A DNA stretch of 64,000 bases from Dermatemys mawii (Eukaryota > Chordata > Testudines > Dermatemydidae), in assembly GCA_007922305.1 (NCBI GenBank), contig ML677333.1, positions 17,301,979 through 17,365,978 of the forward strand, in the 5' to 3' direction. Positions within the stretch are counted from its first letter, which is position 1. Every line of letters begins with the position of its first letter. The position numbers were made by a program, and so were the translations under genes. A model generated the notes under the pieces. The model was not told the DNA's origin. It ran no database searches and saw only the letters and a list, made by a program, of their open reading frames with translations. Positions 45,340-56,809 of this stretch are shown here, piece by piece.

Positions 45340-47185
45340 TCTATTTGTTCCAGCCCAGACTGAACTATTAGCAGAAGAGTTAAGGAAATTGCAAGTTTCG
45401 TTTGCTACCATACAGGAGAGACACTGGATGGGTACAGGAGAGTTCACATCTGGAAGTTATATTTTCCTTTATTCAAGTGGACAAGCAAAGGCTAGAGATG
45501 GAGTTGCAATAGCAATAGACAAGAACAATGAACAGCTGGAAACTAGTGGCTGAGTAGATTAATCATAGCAAGGCTTACTACTAACTGTCTACAATATTTT
45601 AGAGTGTGATCTGTTGTTAAGCACCAACAGAAAAAGCAGAAGAGGAAGAGAAGGATAATTTTATCAATGATTCAACAATATTGTAGACAAAATTCCCGAT
45701 CATGATATGATTTTGATAATGGGGAATATGAATTAAAAGGTTGGTAGCCAACAAGGTAAGCAAATGAACAGTGTACCACATTGGGACAGCAAGCAATAAT
45801 GGGGAAACATTAAGAACTTGCTGTGAGATGCACAATCTGATTATTGGCATCACATGTATCCTCAGTTTCCTCACAAAGATACATAAGGTTACACCAGATG
45901 GTAAACTAAAAACCAGACTGACCATATTATCATCATTAAAGGGACAGAAGGCCTCTGTTGGATGTTAGAGTCTATACAAGAGCCAAGTGTTGCAGTGATC
46001 ACGAACTACTACTGGGAAAGATAAAGATTAAATTAAAGTCTAAAAAAGGGATGGCTATAACTAGAGTCAAACTTGATCTCGATAAATTAAAGGATAGATC
46101 TCTGAGGGATGCATACAAGGTGATGTTTTGGGCCATTAATTTGTCATGAGGAAGAAATCTCAGACCGGATGGGAAATAGTCAGGAAAGCAATACAGAATA
46201 CAATGGAGGAAGTTATTGAAAGGTGTAAGTAAACAAAGAAATGCTAGACAAGCAACAAAATAAGAAAATTAAAGGGAACAGTATAAACAAGCCAAGATTG
46301 CTGGGAAAGAGGAAAAAATAACTGTGTTGTGAAGAAATAAAAAAAATGGATATGCAAAAGTTCTGGAAAGAAGAGGCATCAGGAAAACAAAATATGAAAA
46401 TAATATACAAAACTTGCTAAGTTGTATGAAAACCACAATCAGGCCAGTGATGCAAGTAGTAAGAAAGGCTGCTTGTTAATGGCAACAAATGCCAAAGAGG
46501 AGGTGGAGGTATGGAAAGCGCATTTTAACAAAGTGCAGAACACTATAGTTCCCCCAAATGAATGCATTCTAGACATGCTGAACAAGACTGCTTGTAAGGC
46601 AGAATGGATATCAGCAGTGACCCACAATCAGAAGAAGAAACAGAAAGAGTAGTGAAGCAGTTACAAAATATTGGATAGCTGCAAGTATAGACAATATAAC
46701 AGCTGAGCTGTTAAAAGCCAGTGGGACAAGTGCCATGAAATTATTAGGAAAAATATATAAAAAGGTATGGGAGCAAGGAGGTAGTATGGAAGAAGACAAT
46801 ACTTGTACCAATTCTGAAGAAACGATAGCCTGCCAATTGAAATAATTATGGAGGAATAATCTTATTCTCAATATCAGGAAAAATCATGATGAAAGTAACT
46901 GTCCACAGATTAAAGAAAGTGATAGGTGAGGAACAGTGCAGCTTCAGACCAGCCCAAAGTTACATTGATCAGATATTCACATTCCAACTATTGATTGGGG
47001 GCAGGGAAGGAAATGAAAGATTTTTACTATTTTTAATCAGCTTCACAAAAGCATTTGATTAAGAGTGGAGGAAAGCTTTATGGAAAGTAGTGAAAACATA
47101 GGACATTCCAGATAGGGTAACTGACATTATAAATGTTATGTATGAAGACTCCTGCAGTGCTATAAGAATTGATGGAAACGTAAAC
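45340..47185 (+). pseudogene. RTE-type LINE remnant (endonuclease and RT)
   Basis: Plus-strand pieces in shifting frames follow the order of an RTE-clade LINE. First comes an AP-endonuclease N-part with VSFATIQERHWMGTGEF and ARDGVAIAIDK (about 45390-45530). A later endonuclease part has VRVYTRAKCCSDHELLLGKI (45961 on), with the conserved SDH. The linker is LDKLKDRSLRDAYKV. The RT core has GEEQCSFRPAQSYIDQIFTF and FTKAFD (about 46925-47060), then IPDRVTDIINVMYEDSC. There are many stops and frameshifts, and the sequence stops at about 47185. RTE elements (including the BovB-like group) carry just this EN-RT architecture. Decay is heavier than in the CR1 copy at 15-19 kb. Confidence 0.75.
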
Positions 47186-47267
47186 ATTTTTAAATCAATT
47201 AAATTTTTTAAATTTTTAAATTTTTAATTTTTTAAATTTTAATGGAAACTTAAACATTTTTAAATCA
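47172..47267 (+). repeat. AT-rich junction with 26-bp direct duplication
   Basis: ATGGAAACGTAAACATTTTT with TAAATCA at 47172-47197 recurs at 47242-47267 with one difference. The 44 bases between are AAATTT-type low-complexity sequence. This is exactly where the RTE remnant ends and the CR1 remnant begins. Confidence 0.85.
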
Positions 47268-48525
47268 GCAGGTCTGGGTAAATTGTACACAAGAACCTAG
47301 AAAAAGCTGGCTGAGGAGCTCTCTGACTCACTGCTGTTCATTTAAAACAAAGATTAAAATACTGGAAAAAATCCAGAAACCAATTATTAGCATTCTTCCA
47401 GGAATTTCTGGGAGAGTGCTGATGATGTACAAATATTCCAAAAGATCAAGCAAAATGATCTTGGTAAATATAGGTGAGTTTAGTCCTGGAAAAAAATAAT
47501 GGAAATGCTAATATGGGATTCAATTGATAAAATGTAAAGAACATAAACATAACAAATGCCAGTCACTATGGTGTTATGGACAACAGGTTGTGTCAAACAA
47601 ACAGGATTTCATTTTGTCATGAGGTTACAATTTTGATTAATGTAGAGGACTGTGCAAATATAATATACTTACACTTTTGTAAGTCATTTCATTTAGTACT
47701 GCATGGGTACAGTCATATAAACTGATCTGGATTCCTTGCTAAACTCAGCCTATTCAAACAAAACATACTTTAATACAGACAAATGCATAGTTCCACATCT
47801 AGGCACATCTACATGCAGGCTATTCCTACAGAATCGGCAGAGGGGGAACTAGAAACTGGAAAACAATGACTGAAAAAGATTTAGGGATCATAGTGGACAA
47901 GCAACTTAACAAAAGGCACAAGTGCAGTGTTGTGGCAAAAAGGGCAGAAGTGATCCTTGGATGTACGAACAGGGGAGCAATGATTAGGAAGAGTAGGGAG
48001 ATGATTTTACATCTGCACGTGGCATTGGTGAGGCAGTGTACAGTTTTGGTGTCCACATTTTTAAAAGATGTTGAAAAATTGGAGAGGGTACAGAAAAGAG
48101 CCACAAAAATGATTTGAGGACTGGCGAAGATGCCTCACAGAGGAGGCACTTAAGCTCAATCAGTTTAGTTTGTCAAAAAAGAACCTTCACAGGGAGAAAA
48201 TGCTGCGTCCCAAACAGCCCTTTAATCTAATGGGAAAAAACGTAACAAGAACCAGTCACTGGAAGCTGAAGCCAGAGACTTCCATATTAAAAATTGGGCA
48301 CAAATTTTTAACACTGAGGATGATTAACAAGGGAAGTAGTGGATTCCCCATCTCTTGATATCTTCAAATCAAAACTGGATATCACCTTTCTGGTGATATG
48401 TAGTAGCTAAACAATTTACTGGATTCCATCCAGTGGTAAACAGGTGAACTTTAATGGTGTGTGATATACAGATGTAAGCTTAGATGATCTAATGTTCTTT
48501 TCTGGACATAAACTCTATGTATCTA
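47255..48525 (+). pseudogene. CR1 LINE fragment, sense strand
   Basis: It begins with a CR1 RT word (AAATCAGCAGGTCTGGGTAA and AAAAGCTGGCTGAGGAGCTC) that also occurs at about 57550-57600. It continues through a degraded RT to the C-terminal frame at 47866-48117 (TEKDLGIIVDKQLNKRHKC, FLKDVEKLERVQKRATKMI). It ends with a 3' UTR (CTTAGATGATCTAATGTTC, AACTCTATGTATCT) typical of a CR1 subfamily. Internal deletions and stops are frequent, so the copy is inactive. Confidence 0.8.
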
Positions 48526-49580
48526 GTCTAGAAATTGGACTACTGCTCTCAGTTTTCTGGTACTTCTAGGTGAAGCAAGATAGTGCAGAGACACAGCAGG
48601 AAAAAATAAGTAACAGACTTTTAAAATTCAAAGAAAAAAGTTAAGTTTAAGGAAAAAGTTGAAAGCAATTCCTATTTTATCACTGATTCCTAATACTACA
48701 AATATCTGGTTTCCTTCCAATACACCAGTGTGTAGTTGGACCAACCCACTGTGCACTTGTCCCTAGAAGAATCAACCCCAAAGTTTAATTGCAATTTCCA
48801 AATTTTGTCATAAAGGAGACTGTTGATGAGCTTCTAAGAGCTCAAAATTTGAGGGTGGGAATTGGAGTAAGGAGTTTACATTTAACAGATCATTTCAAAT
48901 TTGAACAATAATGTCAGGCTTTTTTTTTTTTAGATCAAATCTGTCAAATCAATTTTGTCCTAACCATTCAAAGAGAGGTGTTGCCCATCACCCAGTTCAA
49001 AGCATCATTTAATATTATAGCGCTCTTCTTTCATAGGACAGTTTTATTCATCATTTGGCTATAAAATCTGACACAATACTCAAAATTTCCTGGTTTACAT
49101 TTGGACCCCTCAAATGAACGCAAACAAAGGCATAACCGCATACTTACGAACAGCTTGTTTTTATTTAAAATGGAGCAGAGCCAGCAGTGCTAGAGATGAT
49201 GCTGCCAATACTGTATCTGACTACATTAATTCGGTCATCACTCATCAACTGCCCTGTCATGTTTCAGCCTGCAACACTTCCAGGCGCTTAGAGTATTACT
49301 GTAATCACATTCTATGAAACATGTTGAGTCAGCATTTCTGGGATTCACTGGAGAATACACTTGCAGCGTACTGAGCAAGACGACATATTTTCAGGGAAAA
49401 TACCGGTATAGAAATAGAGTGATTTTCCTCCAACCTGCTTTCTAGAGTCATATGATTGTTGCTAGAAATGTCCTCTGTATGTTGGCAAACAATGTATCAC
49501 AGTGTGGATTGGGCAAGCAGAGTTTTTCCTGGAGCTTTTCCATTCTTAAATTCAGAATAAAAATCTCAGATCTTTGGTGA
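48526..49580. other. unassigned stretch
   Basis: No recognised gene or repeat apart from a short T-run near 48921-48932. Confidence 0.5.
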
Positions 49581-49588
49581 ATAATGCT

Positions 49589-49841
49589 CAGGGCCGGCTC
49601 CAGGCACCAGCTTAGCAAATGGCAGGGGGTGGCATTCCAGGTGCTGTGAGGGCGGCACTCAGGCGACTTTCGGAGGCATGCCTGTGGCAGCTCTGACACT
49701 CTTCCCCTTTTGGCAGAGCTGCCGCAGGCGTGCCACCGAAAGCCGCTCTTCCCTCTTCGGCAGCACGCCTGCGGCAGCTCCGCCACTCTTCCCTCTTTGG
49801 CGGAGCTGGTTGGGGCGGCACAAAAGGTAGAGCCAGCCCTG
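49589..49841. mobile_element. hAT-type MITE, GC-rich
   Basis: The ends CAGGGCCGGCTCCAGGCACC and GTAGAGCCAGCCCTG are inverted hAT-like termini. The flanking octamers ATAATGCT (49581-49588) and ATACGGCT (49842-49849) match at six of eight. The core repeats a GGCAGAGCTGCCGCAGGCGTGC-like module three times in alternate orientation, which produces the overlapping low-complexity ORFs on both strands. No coding capacity. Confidence 0.8.
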
Positions 49842-49849
49842 ATACGGCT

Positions 49850-50703
49850 AATATTTAAGGAATCCTTTTGTACCTCAAGGCAACTAATTTATGTCAGAGG
49901 TTAAACTAAGCAGTCAGCAGCTCAGAGACCAGAGAATTACAATGTGATGGAGTCTTCCGTGTCCCTTCTCCAATATCCTACAATGAGCACTTTGAGGCTA
50001 ATAGGGTTTGTGTTTGTTTCATTCATCTCCTTGTTGTAAATCTGTTGTCTGAACAGAATAACCCTTTTGGTTTAGTTACTTAAATGAGTAATTAAAAAGA
50101 ACACAGAGAGGGGCCAGCATTCATTTAAAGCCGAATTCTCCCCCTCAAATACACAAAAGGATTCCGATAACTTCAGAGGAGGTACCTACATGTATTGCCG
50201 ATCAGGATCTAACCCTTAGTTCATAATTCAGGCACAGAAAACTTGCCTGGCTAGATAATCAGTAACTATGATGTTGCCACTAAGAATAAAGTTGCAACTA
50301 ATAAGCAAATTATGTATATTAAATCCTTAGTGCTTACGATCTGCATGTGTGTATGTTGCTTTTTTGGGAACAATTAGAGCTGGAAAGTAAAAACAGATGG
50401 TTTACTACCCAGTAATGAGTATATGGTATTTAAATGAGGTATGTTTTAGTAAGGAGAGAATGTGAATCTCAGGGATGCTGAAGGAATCGTTGAGATGTGT
50501 GAAAACTCATTTTGGTGAAATCTAGAGTCTCCTGTAAGTAAGAGTAGCACCCAGAATCAGAGCCCCAGGAGCCAGAGGTTGTGAAAACACGGGTAGACAC
50601 AGATCACTGAAGAGTTGTAAGTCTGTAAACACTAGCACCATACAAACAGTGGGGGAAACGCAGACAATTAGATACCGACAATTTTATATGTGTGTGAATA
50701 TGC
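49850..50703. other. unassigned stretch
   Basis: No recognised gene or repeat. Confidence 0.5.
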
Positions 50704-51037
50704 CAGGGATGGCCAAATTTACCGACCCTCTGAGCCGCATATGATAATCTTCAGAATTTCAAGAGCTGGGCGCGCCTGCCGGGACTCAGAGCTTCAGTCC
50801 CACTCCTATTGAAGCTCTGTGCCCTGTCAGGCATCTCCCATTGGGCTGATGTCCCAAGACCTACCTCCACATAGGGCAGAAGTACTTAGCCCCACAATCC
50901 TGCTGCAGAGCAAAAACTGAGCTGTCCTGCCCCAGTCTGATAGGTGGAGAATGGGAAGTTGGGGGGGGCTCTGCAAGCTTCACTTTAACTGTATAAGAGC
51001 CGCATGCCGCTTGCGAGCCACAGTTTGGCCACCCCTG
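50704..51037. mobile_element. hAT-type MITE
   Basis: The ends CAGGGATGGCCAAATTTACC and CACAGTTTGGCCACCCCTG are inverted hAT termini. Subterminal CTGAGCCGCATATGATAATC and AGAGCCGCATGCCGCTTGCG share the GAGCCGCAT module. The flanking octamers GAATATGC and CTATAGAC match poorly, so the target duplication is eroded or an end is misplaced. Confidence 0.7.
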
Positions 51038-51306
51038 CTATAGACAGGCAGACACACACACTCACACAAACGTTTTTAGTTTTGTAATAATACACATAAA
51101 GTAGAGATTCCTCCCCCCACCCCCACTGCACTGGCCAATTTCTTGTAGCTTTCATGGCAATTCTATGATAGATTAATTGCCTACCTTTCCTTGGAGCAAA
51201 TGTATTTTTGCAGCATCTTGAAACTTTCTAGCAAATACTTCACATTACAATTGTATGATTGCTTCAAAAAGCTCTACTGCCATAGGCCCCTATCCTGCAA
51301 GTACTT

Positions 51307-51545
51307 ACGCTATGTCTACAAGGCATTTTGGAGCAAGTGAAAGCGAACCTCCCAGCCGGGGTCGACAGATACAGACTAGTGCGGCTTGCACTAGTGCTCT
51401 GAAAATAGCTACATAAACAGCTCTTTGAAGCTGCAGCGCAGGCTGGAGTCCAGAATCTGAAGCCTAGGGAGGGGACAGACAAAGATCCTGAGCTCCAGTT
51501 CGAGCGACAACCTCAAAGTGCTGTCTATACAGCTATTTGTAGAGG
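51307..51545. mobile_element. MITE with GTCTACA-type ends
   Basis: The ends GCTATGTCTACAAGGC and GTGCTGTCTATACAGCTATT, the internal GCAGGCTGGAGTCCAGAATC and CTAGGGAGGGGACAGAC hinge, and the mirrored CAGATCC/GAGCTCCAG modules fit an abundant turtle MITE built as a double palindrome. Borders are approximate and the target duplication is unclear. Confidence 0.5.
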
Positions 51546-53459
51546 TACACTGGCTTCTTAAACAAAGGTGCAGAAATTGGCTGAAGCCAAGTGAGAGGAA
51601 GGAGTCACTGGGAATTAACAGTCAGGAGGAGAACCTCCATCCCAGGACATTGTTCCTTGAAAGGCCCAGCATTAGGAACGTTACAGTGTAGAGTGGGACA
51701 GGGCTCCTCTCTCTCCCAACCAATAAGGAGGAGCTGTCTGAAAGAGGAAGATGTATCATGTTTTCTCCCTCAGAACAGAGGAGATAACAGGCATAAAGAT
51801 GGGTTATGCATAACATTTAAGGTCCAGGAAATGACAGATCTTATCCCTTTGAGATTGGAAAGACTGTACCAGTGAAAACTCAGAGGGCCTTAAAGTAACA
51901 TTTCCTTGCAACACCTATGAAGAAAACAAAGGAAAATAGGGCCCAATTTTTAAAAACAGCTCTTCTAAAGGAGTGCTGGAGGAATTGGTATCGTGGGGGT
52001 GCTGAGATCCATTGAACCAAACCGTAAACTCTGTATATAACAGAAACCACTTCAAGCCAGTGGGTGTGACAGCACCCCCAGCACCTCTAGTTCTAGCACC
52101 TTTGCTCTTCTTCAGGAAAGGCTGAAGACTGAGTCATGGACAAGATACAAAGTAGAGTGCATGGCCGTCAGACTCAGGAACCTAGTCTGCTATGCCACAA
52201 AACCCAAGAACATGGTTGATGCTAACAGGAGAAGCGAGCATGAGCTCAAGGGCTGAGCTCCAGCTAGAAAGTGCTGGGAGTAGCAGCTCTCTGAAGAGCA
52301 GAGTAGGACAGAAGAGTTCCAGGTCTGGTAGAAGAGCCTGAGATGAGTGTAAATCTTTGCAATGGACTTTATCTGTGGGACTCTGAGAATTATTTTTGAA
52401 CTTTTTCAGTTATTAAACCCGCCGTGGGTGGGGGGGAGGGGAAAAAGGTAGCCACAAAAAAGACTGTGTAAAGGGGATTGTAAAAGGACTGGAAAAAGAG
52501 AAAGAGAAGCAAAAAGTGCTGTGGGGTCACCTTTGGCTCCAGAGAACTGCTCAAGAGGCAGTTACCCATACCACCCTGTAGTAGGACATCAGAGGCCAGC
52601 GTGAAAGGACCAGATTATCCCCATTAGAAGAGAAGGTCCTAGACTTACTGTGAGCTATTGGTGAGAGTAAAATTAATGCCATGCTGTCCTACATTATGTC
52701 ATACTATCACTGTCCAACTCATTGCAAATTGAAATGAAAGGATGTATGTGCATCAGTTTCTGTTCTGTTTTAATCCTACATACAAATCACTTCCTGAAAA
52801 CATCACGTTTTATTAACTGCAAGTTCATATTTTAGATACGCTAATTGAACAAGCATATTTTCACCTCTATTGTAATAACATGAACGTAGTTTAGATTTTT
52901 TTATTTTATTTTCACTAATTAATTCTAGCATTTTGAAGCTGTGGCATTCATTGACAATAATAAAACCTCAGATTCATTAAGATATGTAATTTAACTACTC
53001 AACATTCCTTTAACACTTCTGTACACACATCCATATAGTGCTATGTGGCAAATATTCAAGTGATTCTACAAGAACAGATGGTTTAGACACAATTAATAAG
53101 AAGCCTTGGGTTATTTGCATATTCATTAGATAATATCAGTTATTCCTCAGCCAGAACAAAGAACAACAGGAGTTGATGTTTCCCTCCACTAGAGCATTAA
53201 GAGCAAAATGTTTGCTATAAAAACAGGCAAATAGCAATCCTTGAAAACACAGTAACCTAATATTATCCATTTGTGTTTCCTCACCATCAGAAGGATTTTG
53301 TTCATGTAAGACTCTCCAACTTTTATAACCGTGAAAACAGACAAAAAGATGCCGAATGCTTCTGGACTCTTAATCTTACCCACAGACAATTACACAATCT
53401 CTTACTACCAGTCAAGAGATTGTGTAATAGCTAGCTGAAGACAAAATCACTAGTGTAAA
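51546..53459. other. unassigned stretch, partly CNE-like
   Basis: No recognised gene. 51550-52620 is moderately GC-rich without frames of note; 52790-53165 is listed separately as a possible conserved element. Confidence 0.5.
52790..53165. promoter_or_regulatory. candidate conserved noncoding element
   Basis: A repeat-free block with dense TAAT and octamer-like words (ATACGCTAATTGAACAAGC, GTTATTTGCATATTCATTAG) and SOX-like ATTGACAATAATAAAACC. The ATTTGCATATTCAT pattern is a good POU/octamer match. There is no ORF. Conservation is untested. Confidence 0.25.
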
Positions 53460-53467
53460 GGCTAGAG

Positions 53468-54071
53468 CAGGGGTGGGCAAACTTTTTGGCCCCATATCCA
53501 GGTTCAAAATTGTATGGAGGGCCAGGTAGGGAAGGCAGTACCTCCCCAAACAGGCTGCCCCTGCTCCCTCAGAACTCCTGACCCATCCACCGCCACCCCC
53601 TGCTCCATCCACCCCCTACCCGCTCCTTGTCCCCTGACTACTCCCTCTAGAGACACCCCCCGCCCCTAATCATCTCCCAGGACCTCATCCCCTATGCAAT
53701 CCCCCTGATCCCGGTCCCCTGACTGCCCCGACTCCTAGCCTCACCCCCGCCCTCTGACAGGCCCCCTGGGACTCCCATGCCCTATGCAACCCTGCAGTTC
53801 TCCATCCCCTGACCACCCCCCGAGACCCTCTGGCCCTTATCCAACCCCCCTCCCCCAGCCCCCTTACCACACCACTCAGAACAGCTGGCCCAGAGCCAGA
53901 CACCCTGCCATGCAGCCCTGCCCCCCAGACCACTGCTCGCATGGTGCGCTGAGGCTGTGGAACGGGAGAGGGGAGCGGGGGCAGGGGAGGGCGGGAGTGG
54001 CTAGCCTCCTCAGCCAGGAACTTGGGGGAGAAGACAGAATTAGCCCGCAGGCCGTAGTTTGCCCACCCCTG
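53468..54071. mobile_element. hAT nonautonomous element with exact 8-bp target duplication
   Basis: The termini CAGGGGTGGGCAAACTTTTT and GTAGTTTGCCCACCCCTG are strong hAT inverted repeats. The octamer GGCTAGAG is identical on both sides (53460-53467 and 54072-54079). The 604-bp core is C-rich on the plus strand (many CCCC and CCCCTG runs) with no transposase. The ORFs on both strands in this part are low-complexity artefacts. Confidence 0.92.
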
Positions 54072-54089
54072 GGCTAGAGGATGAGTTTA

Positions 54090-54610
54090 TGTTTAAGGCT
54101 CATGAATAGGACTTAAGAAATTTAGATTCAATTCCCAGCTTTGTAACAAGCCTTGTGTATGACTTAAAGTCATTGACTTTGGGCAGATTTTCAGAAGAGT
54201 TCAGGGCTAGATTATTATTATTTTTTTTAACGTGTAGGCATCAAAATAAGTGGCCAGAACTTCAAGAGTGCTCCATGTGAAAATGAGAGTGACTGGTGCC
54301 ACAATGGAAGTTCCTGAATTTTTGAAAATCTGGACTTTATGTAGGTGCCTAAACTGAGAACAGAATTGTTTTGAAATCTGGCCTTGACTATAGATACAGA
54401 GCACACTGAAAACCCAGCTCTTAATCTCTATGTTTTAGTAAGCAATTTGCAAAATGAGGATAATACAGCCTCACCTACCAGCTCTCTCTTTTTTCTGTTT
54501 TATTTAGACTGTGAGGTCCTGAGGTCAGATACAGACTCTTGATAGGTGTTAAAACAATACCTAGCTCAATAGAGCCCTGAGACTTGTTAGAGCCTCTGGG
54601 CATTACTGTA
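54090..54610 (+). mobile_element. MIR/CORE-type SINE split by a MITE
   Basis: The left part (about 54090-54181) has the tRNA-like AGATTCAATTCCCAGCTTTG and TGTGTATGACTTAAAGTCA. The right part (about 54430-54610) has GCAAAATGAGGATAATACAG and CAGCTCTCTCTTTTTTCTG, ending near CAATACCTAGCTCAATAG, as in MIR-type SINEs. The region between them is a separate palindromic element (54182-54383). Both halves lie in the same order and orientation. Confidence 0.6.
54182..54383. mobile_element. palindromic MITE nested in the SINE
   Basis: GGCAGATTTTCAGAAGAGTTC and the complement of CAATTGTTTTGAAATCTGGCC form imperfect terminal inverted repeats around a 202-bp core with AACTTCAAGAGTGCTCCATG and TAGGTGCCTAAACTGAG. 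This is a common sauropsid MITE pattern. Confidence 0.55.
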
Positions 54611-56133
54611 AAATAGATAAATTGAGCAGAAGTATATGGAGGTTTTTTCATTAAAAACCACTGCAGACTCTCAAACCTTTCTTGTGAATCACCAAGACTG
54701 AGGAACTTCTGATGGGAATTCAAGTTACACTATTTGAGAGACGGGGGGAGGGGCGGGTAATGCATAAGGTCAACATGACAATCCTTCTACGTTGTCATAA
54801 CTTTTAAACTGAAATCTGTGTAAAAACTAGCATAAATTGAGATGAGACTCAGGCTCTGTTACCATTATTATGGCAAAGCATATAGCAATACATTTTTCCT
54901 TTTTAAATTAACCAATGTGGGTTTGCAGAAAGAAGGTTATTAGAGCAGCTTTATTATTTCCAGTGAAGCTTTAATTTAGAACACAAAGTCATATTTTCTG
55001 GGTCCAGATGTCTGCCATGGACCTATCAGAAGAGTAGAAGAGGAAAACTGAGTGCGAAAATAACTCCGGCACAGATAGGAAGGTTGAAGTGACATTGCAA
55101 CTTTAAGAGTTCTTTAAAATGTTTATGCTAAATATTTTGTTGGGTGCATTTTGTTGTGGGGGCAGGTGGGCTAAAGCCAGAACCAACCTTCACATTCATT
55201 GATACACATTTCTGTGTGGATCTTGGTTTCCTGTTGGAATGTGATCCATATCAAAGAAAGCATTAATAAAAAGTACATTTACATTTTGTTCATCTGAATG
55301 GGGGGAGGAGGAATCAGGGATCAATAGATTCTTTAATTCAAAAGTAGACACACACGAACACACACAATGAAGGAAAACAGAATGACCAGACTGATTCTCT
55401 TCAGAGTATCACTTGGCACAGGAGAGAGAGTAGAGGACCTTGAATGAATATGGATCCATGTATTAACTAACAAAGCCAGGGGGACAAAAAGTCGGGGGAG
55501 GGCTGTTACAGACCAATGAATCAAACCAGCCAACAGGAGGAGTTACACTTTGGCTTTTACCAGCCTTAGTTATACTGCAGGGTGATCCTGACCTACTCCC
55601 ACTCTCAGATTTTCCCCCAGAAATGTATGTCTTGTACTGCCCAGCCATCTCCTGGACTGTCCAATATAATATATATTAAGTCCATTATTCCTTTAAGGGA
55701 ATAATATATACCAGCTTGTTATCTTAAACGGAGTTACACAAACACTAACTTAAACACACTGAATTAGATAATAAACTTGTTTTTGTTGTTTTAACTACAG
55801 AGAGAGAGTGATTTTAGCTGAAGTACAAGCAATGAGGCACATAAGTCAGCAATGGGTACAAGAAAAATAAAGGTAAAATGCCTTCTAGTGCCTAACAAAC
55901 TATATTAGATTCAACCAAAGTTTCTCACCAGATGATGCTTGCAGCATTATTGACCAAGTCAGGACCTCTCCCCCAGCATCTAATGACCGTTTTCCTTTGT
56001 CTTCTCAGGTGCAGAGAATAAGGTGTGGGGTGTTTTCCCCTCCTTTTATTATTTTTTAGTCCCTCTTTGTAAATCATTTCTAGCTGAGAACCAAGAGACT
56101 ACTAGAAGAAGGAGACTCTCTCCTGTTTCTTTC
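54611..56133. other. unassigned stretch
   Basis: No recognised gene. There are short TATA-type tracts near 55660-55710 and small ORFs without motifs. Confidence 0.5.
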
Positions 56134-56136
56134 TTA

Positions 56137-56407
56137 GGGCTTGTCTTCACTACGTGCGGTAGCAATAGGTCTTTTGGCGATCGATTTATCACGTCTCGTC
56201 AGGATGCGATAAAATCGATCGCCAGCAGCGCCCCCGTCGACTCTGTAACTCCAGCTCGCCAAAAGGCACAAGCTGGAGTCGACGGGGGAGGCCGCCGTGA
56301 GGACAGCAGGTAAGTCGGCTGCAGATACGCCAACTTCAGCTACGTTATTCATGTAGCTGAAGTTGCATATCTGAAGGCGATCCCCCCCACCTAGTGAAGA
56401 CCAGGCC
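56137..56407. mobile_element. Harbinger-type MITE, copy 2
   Basis: It is flanked by TTA on both sides (56134-56136 and 56408-56410). The termini GGGCTTGTCTTCACTA and TAGTGAAGACCAGGCC are inverted repeats. It shares the CGATCGATTTATCACGTCT module and the hairpin ACTTCAGCTACG / TGTAGCTGAAGT with the element at 34267-34551, but in reversed order along the plus strand. The core is CpG-rich (TCGACGGGGGAGGCCGCCG), and the flanking frames on both strands use it only by chance. Confidence 0.85.
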
Positions 56408-56410
56408 TTA

Positions 56411-56809
56411 GATGCAGATCTCTTTGTCCCTGCCAAAGACTGGCCACTTGATAAAGGATGGCCCATTAGCTTTGTCGACACCTGGCTGCCCTTTATCTTT
56501 GAGAAACAGGTTTAACCACTCCCCAGACTTACCAGAGAAACATACTTGTCATTGTTTTAGGTTATGTTCATAACTTTACATATAATGTTGCTATGTGCTT
56601 TTTACTATGATATTACTTATCAGCAAGTTATGAGTCTTCAAAAAGGTACCTTGCCAGGAATACCTTGTACACAGATTATTACTATAGTGTTTGGGGTATG
56701 AACCCATCACGGGGATTATGATAAGAGCATATGCTGGACATCTCATGTAGCTAGTAGCAAACAAAATCAAAAATTCTAGATGATTATTTTCTAACACAAA
56801 AGGCATTGC
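56411..56809. other. unassigned stretch
   Basis: No recognised feature between the MITE and the CR1 fragment. Confidence 0.5.

Noticed and set aside
49612..49904. Overlapping ORFs with MAELPQACxRxGKS-like repeats on both strands
   Set aside because: They are generated by alternating GC-rich modules inside a hAT MITE.
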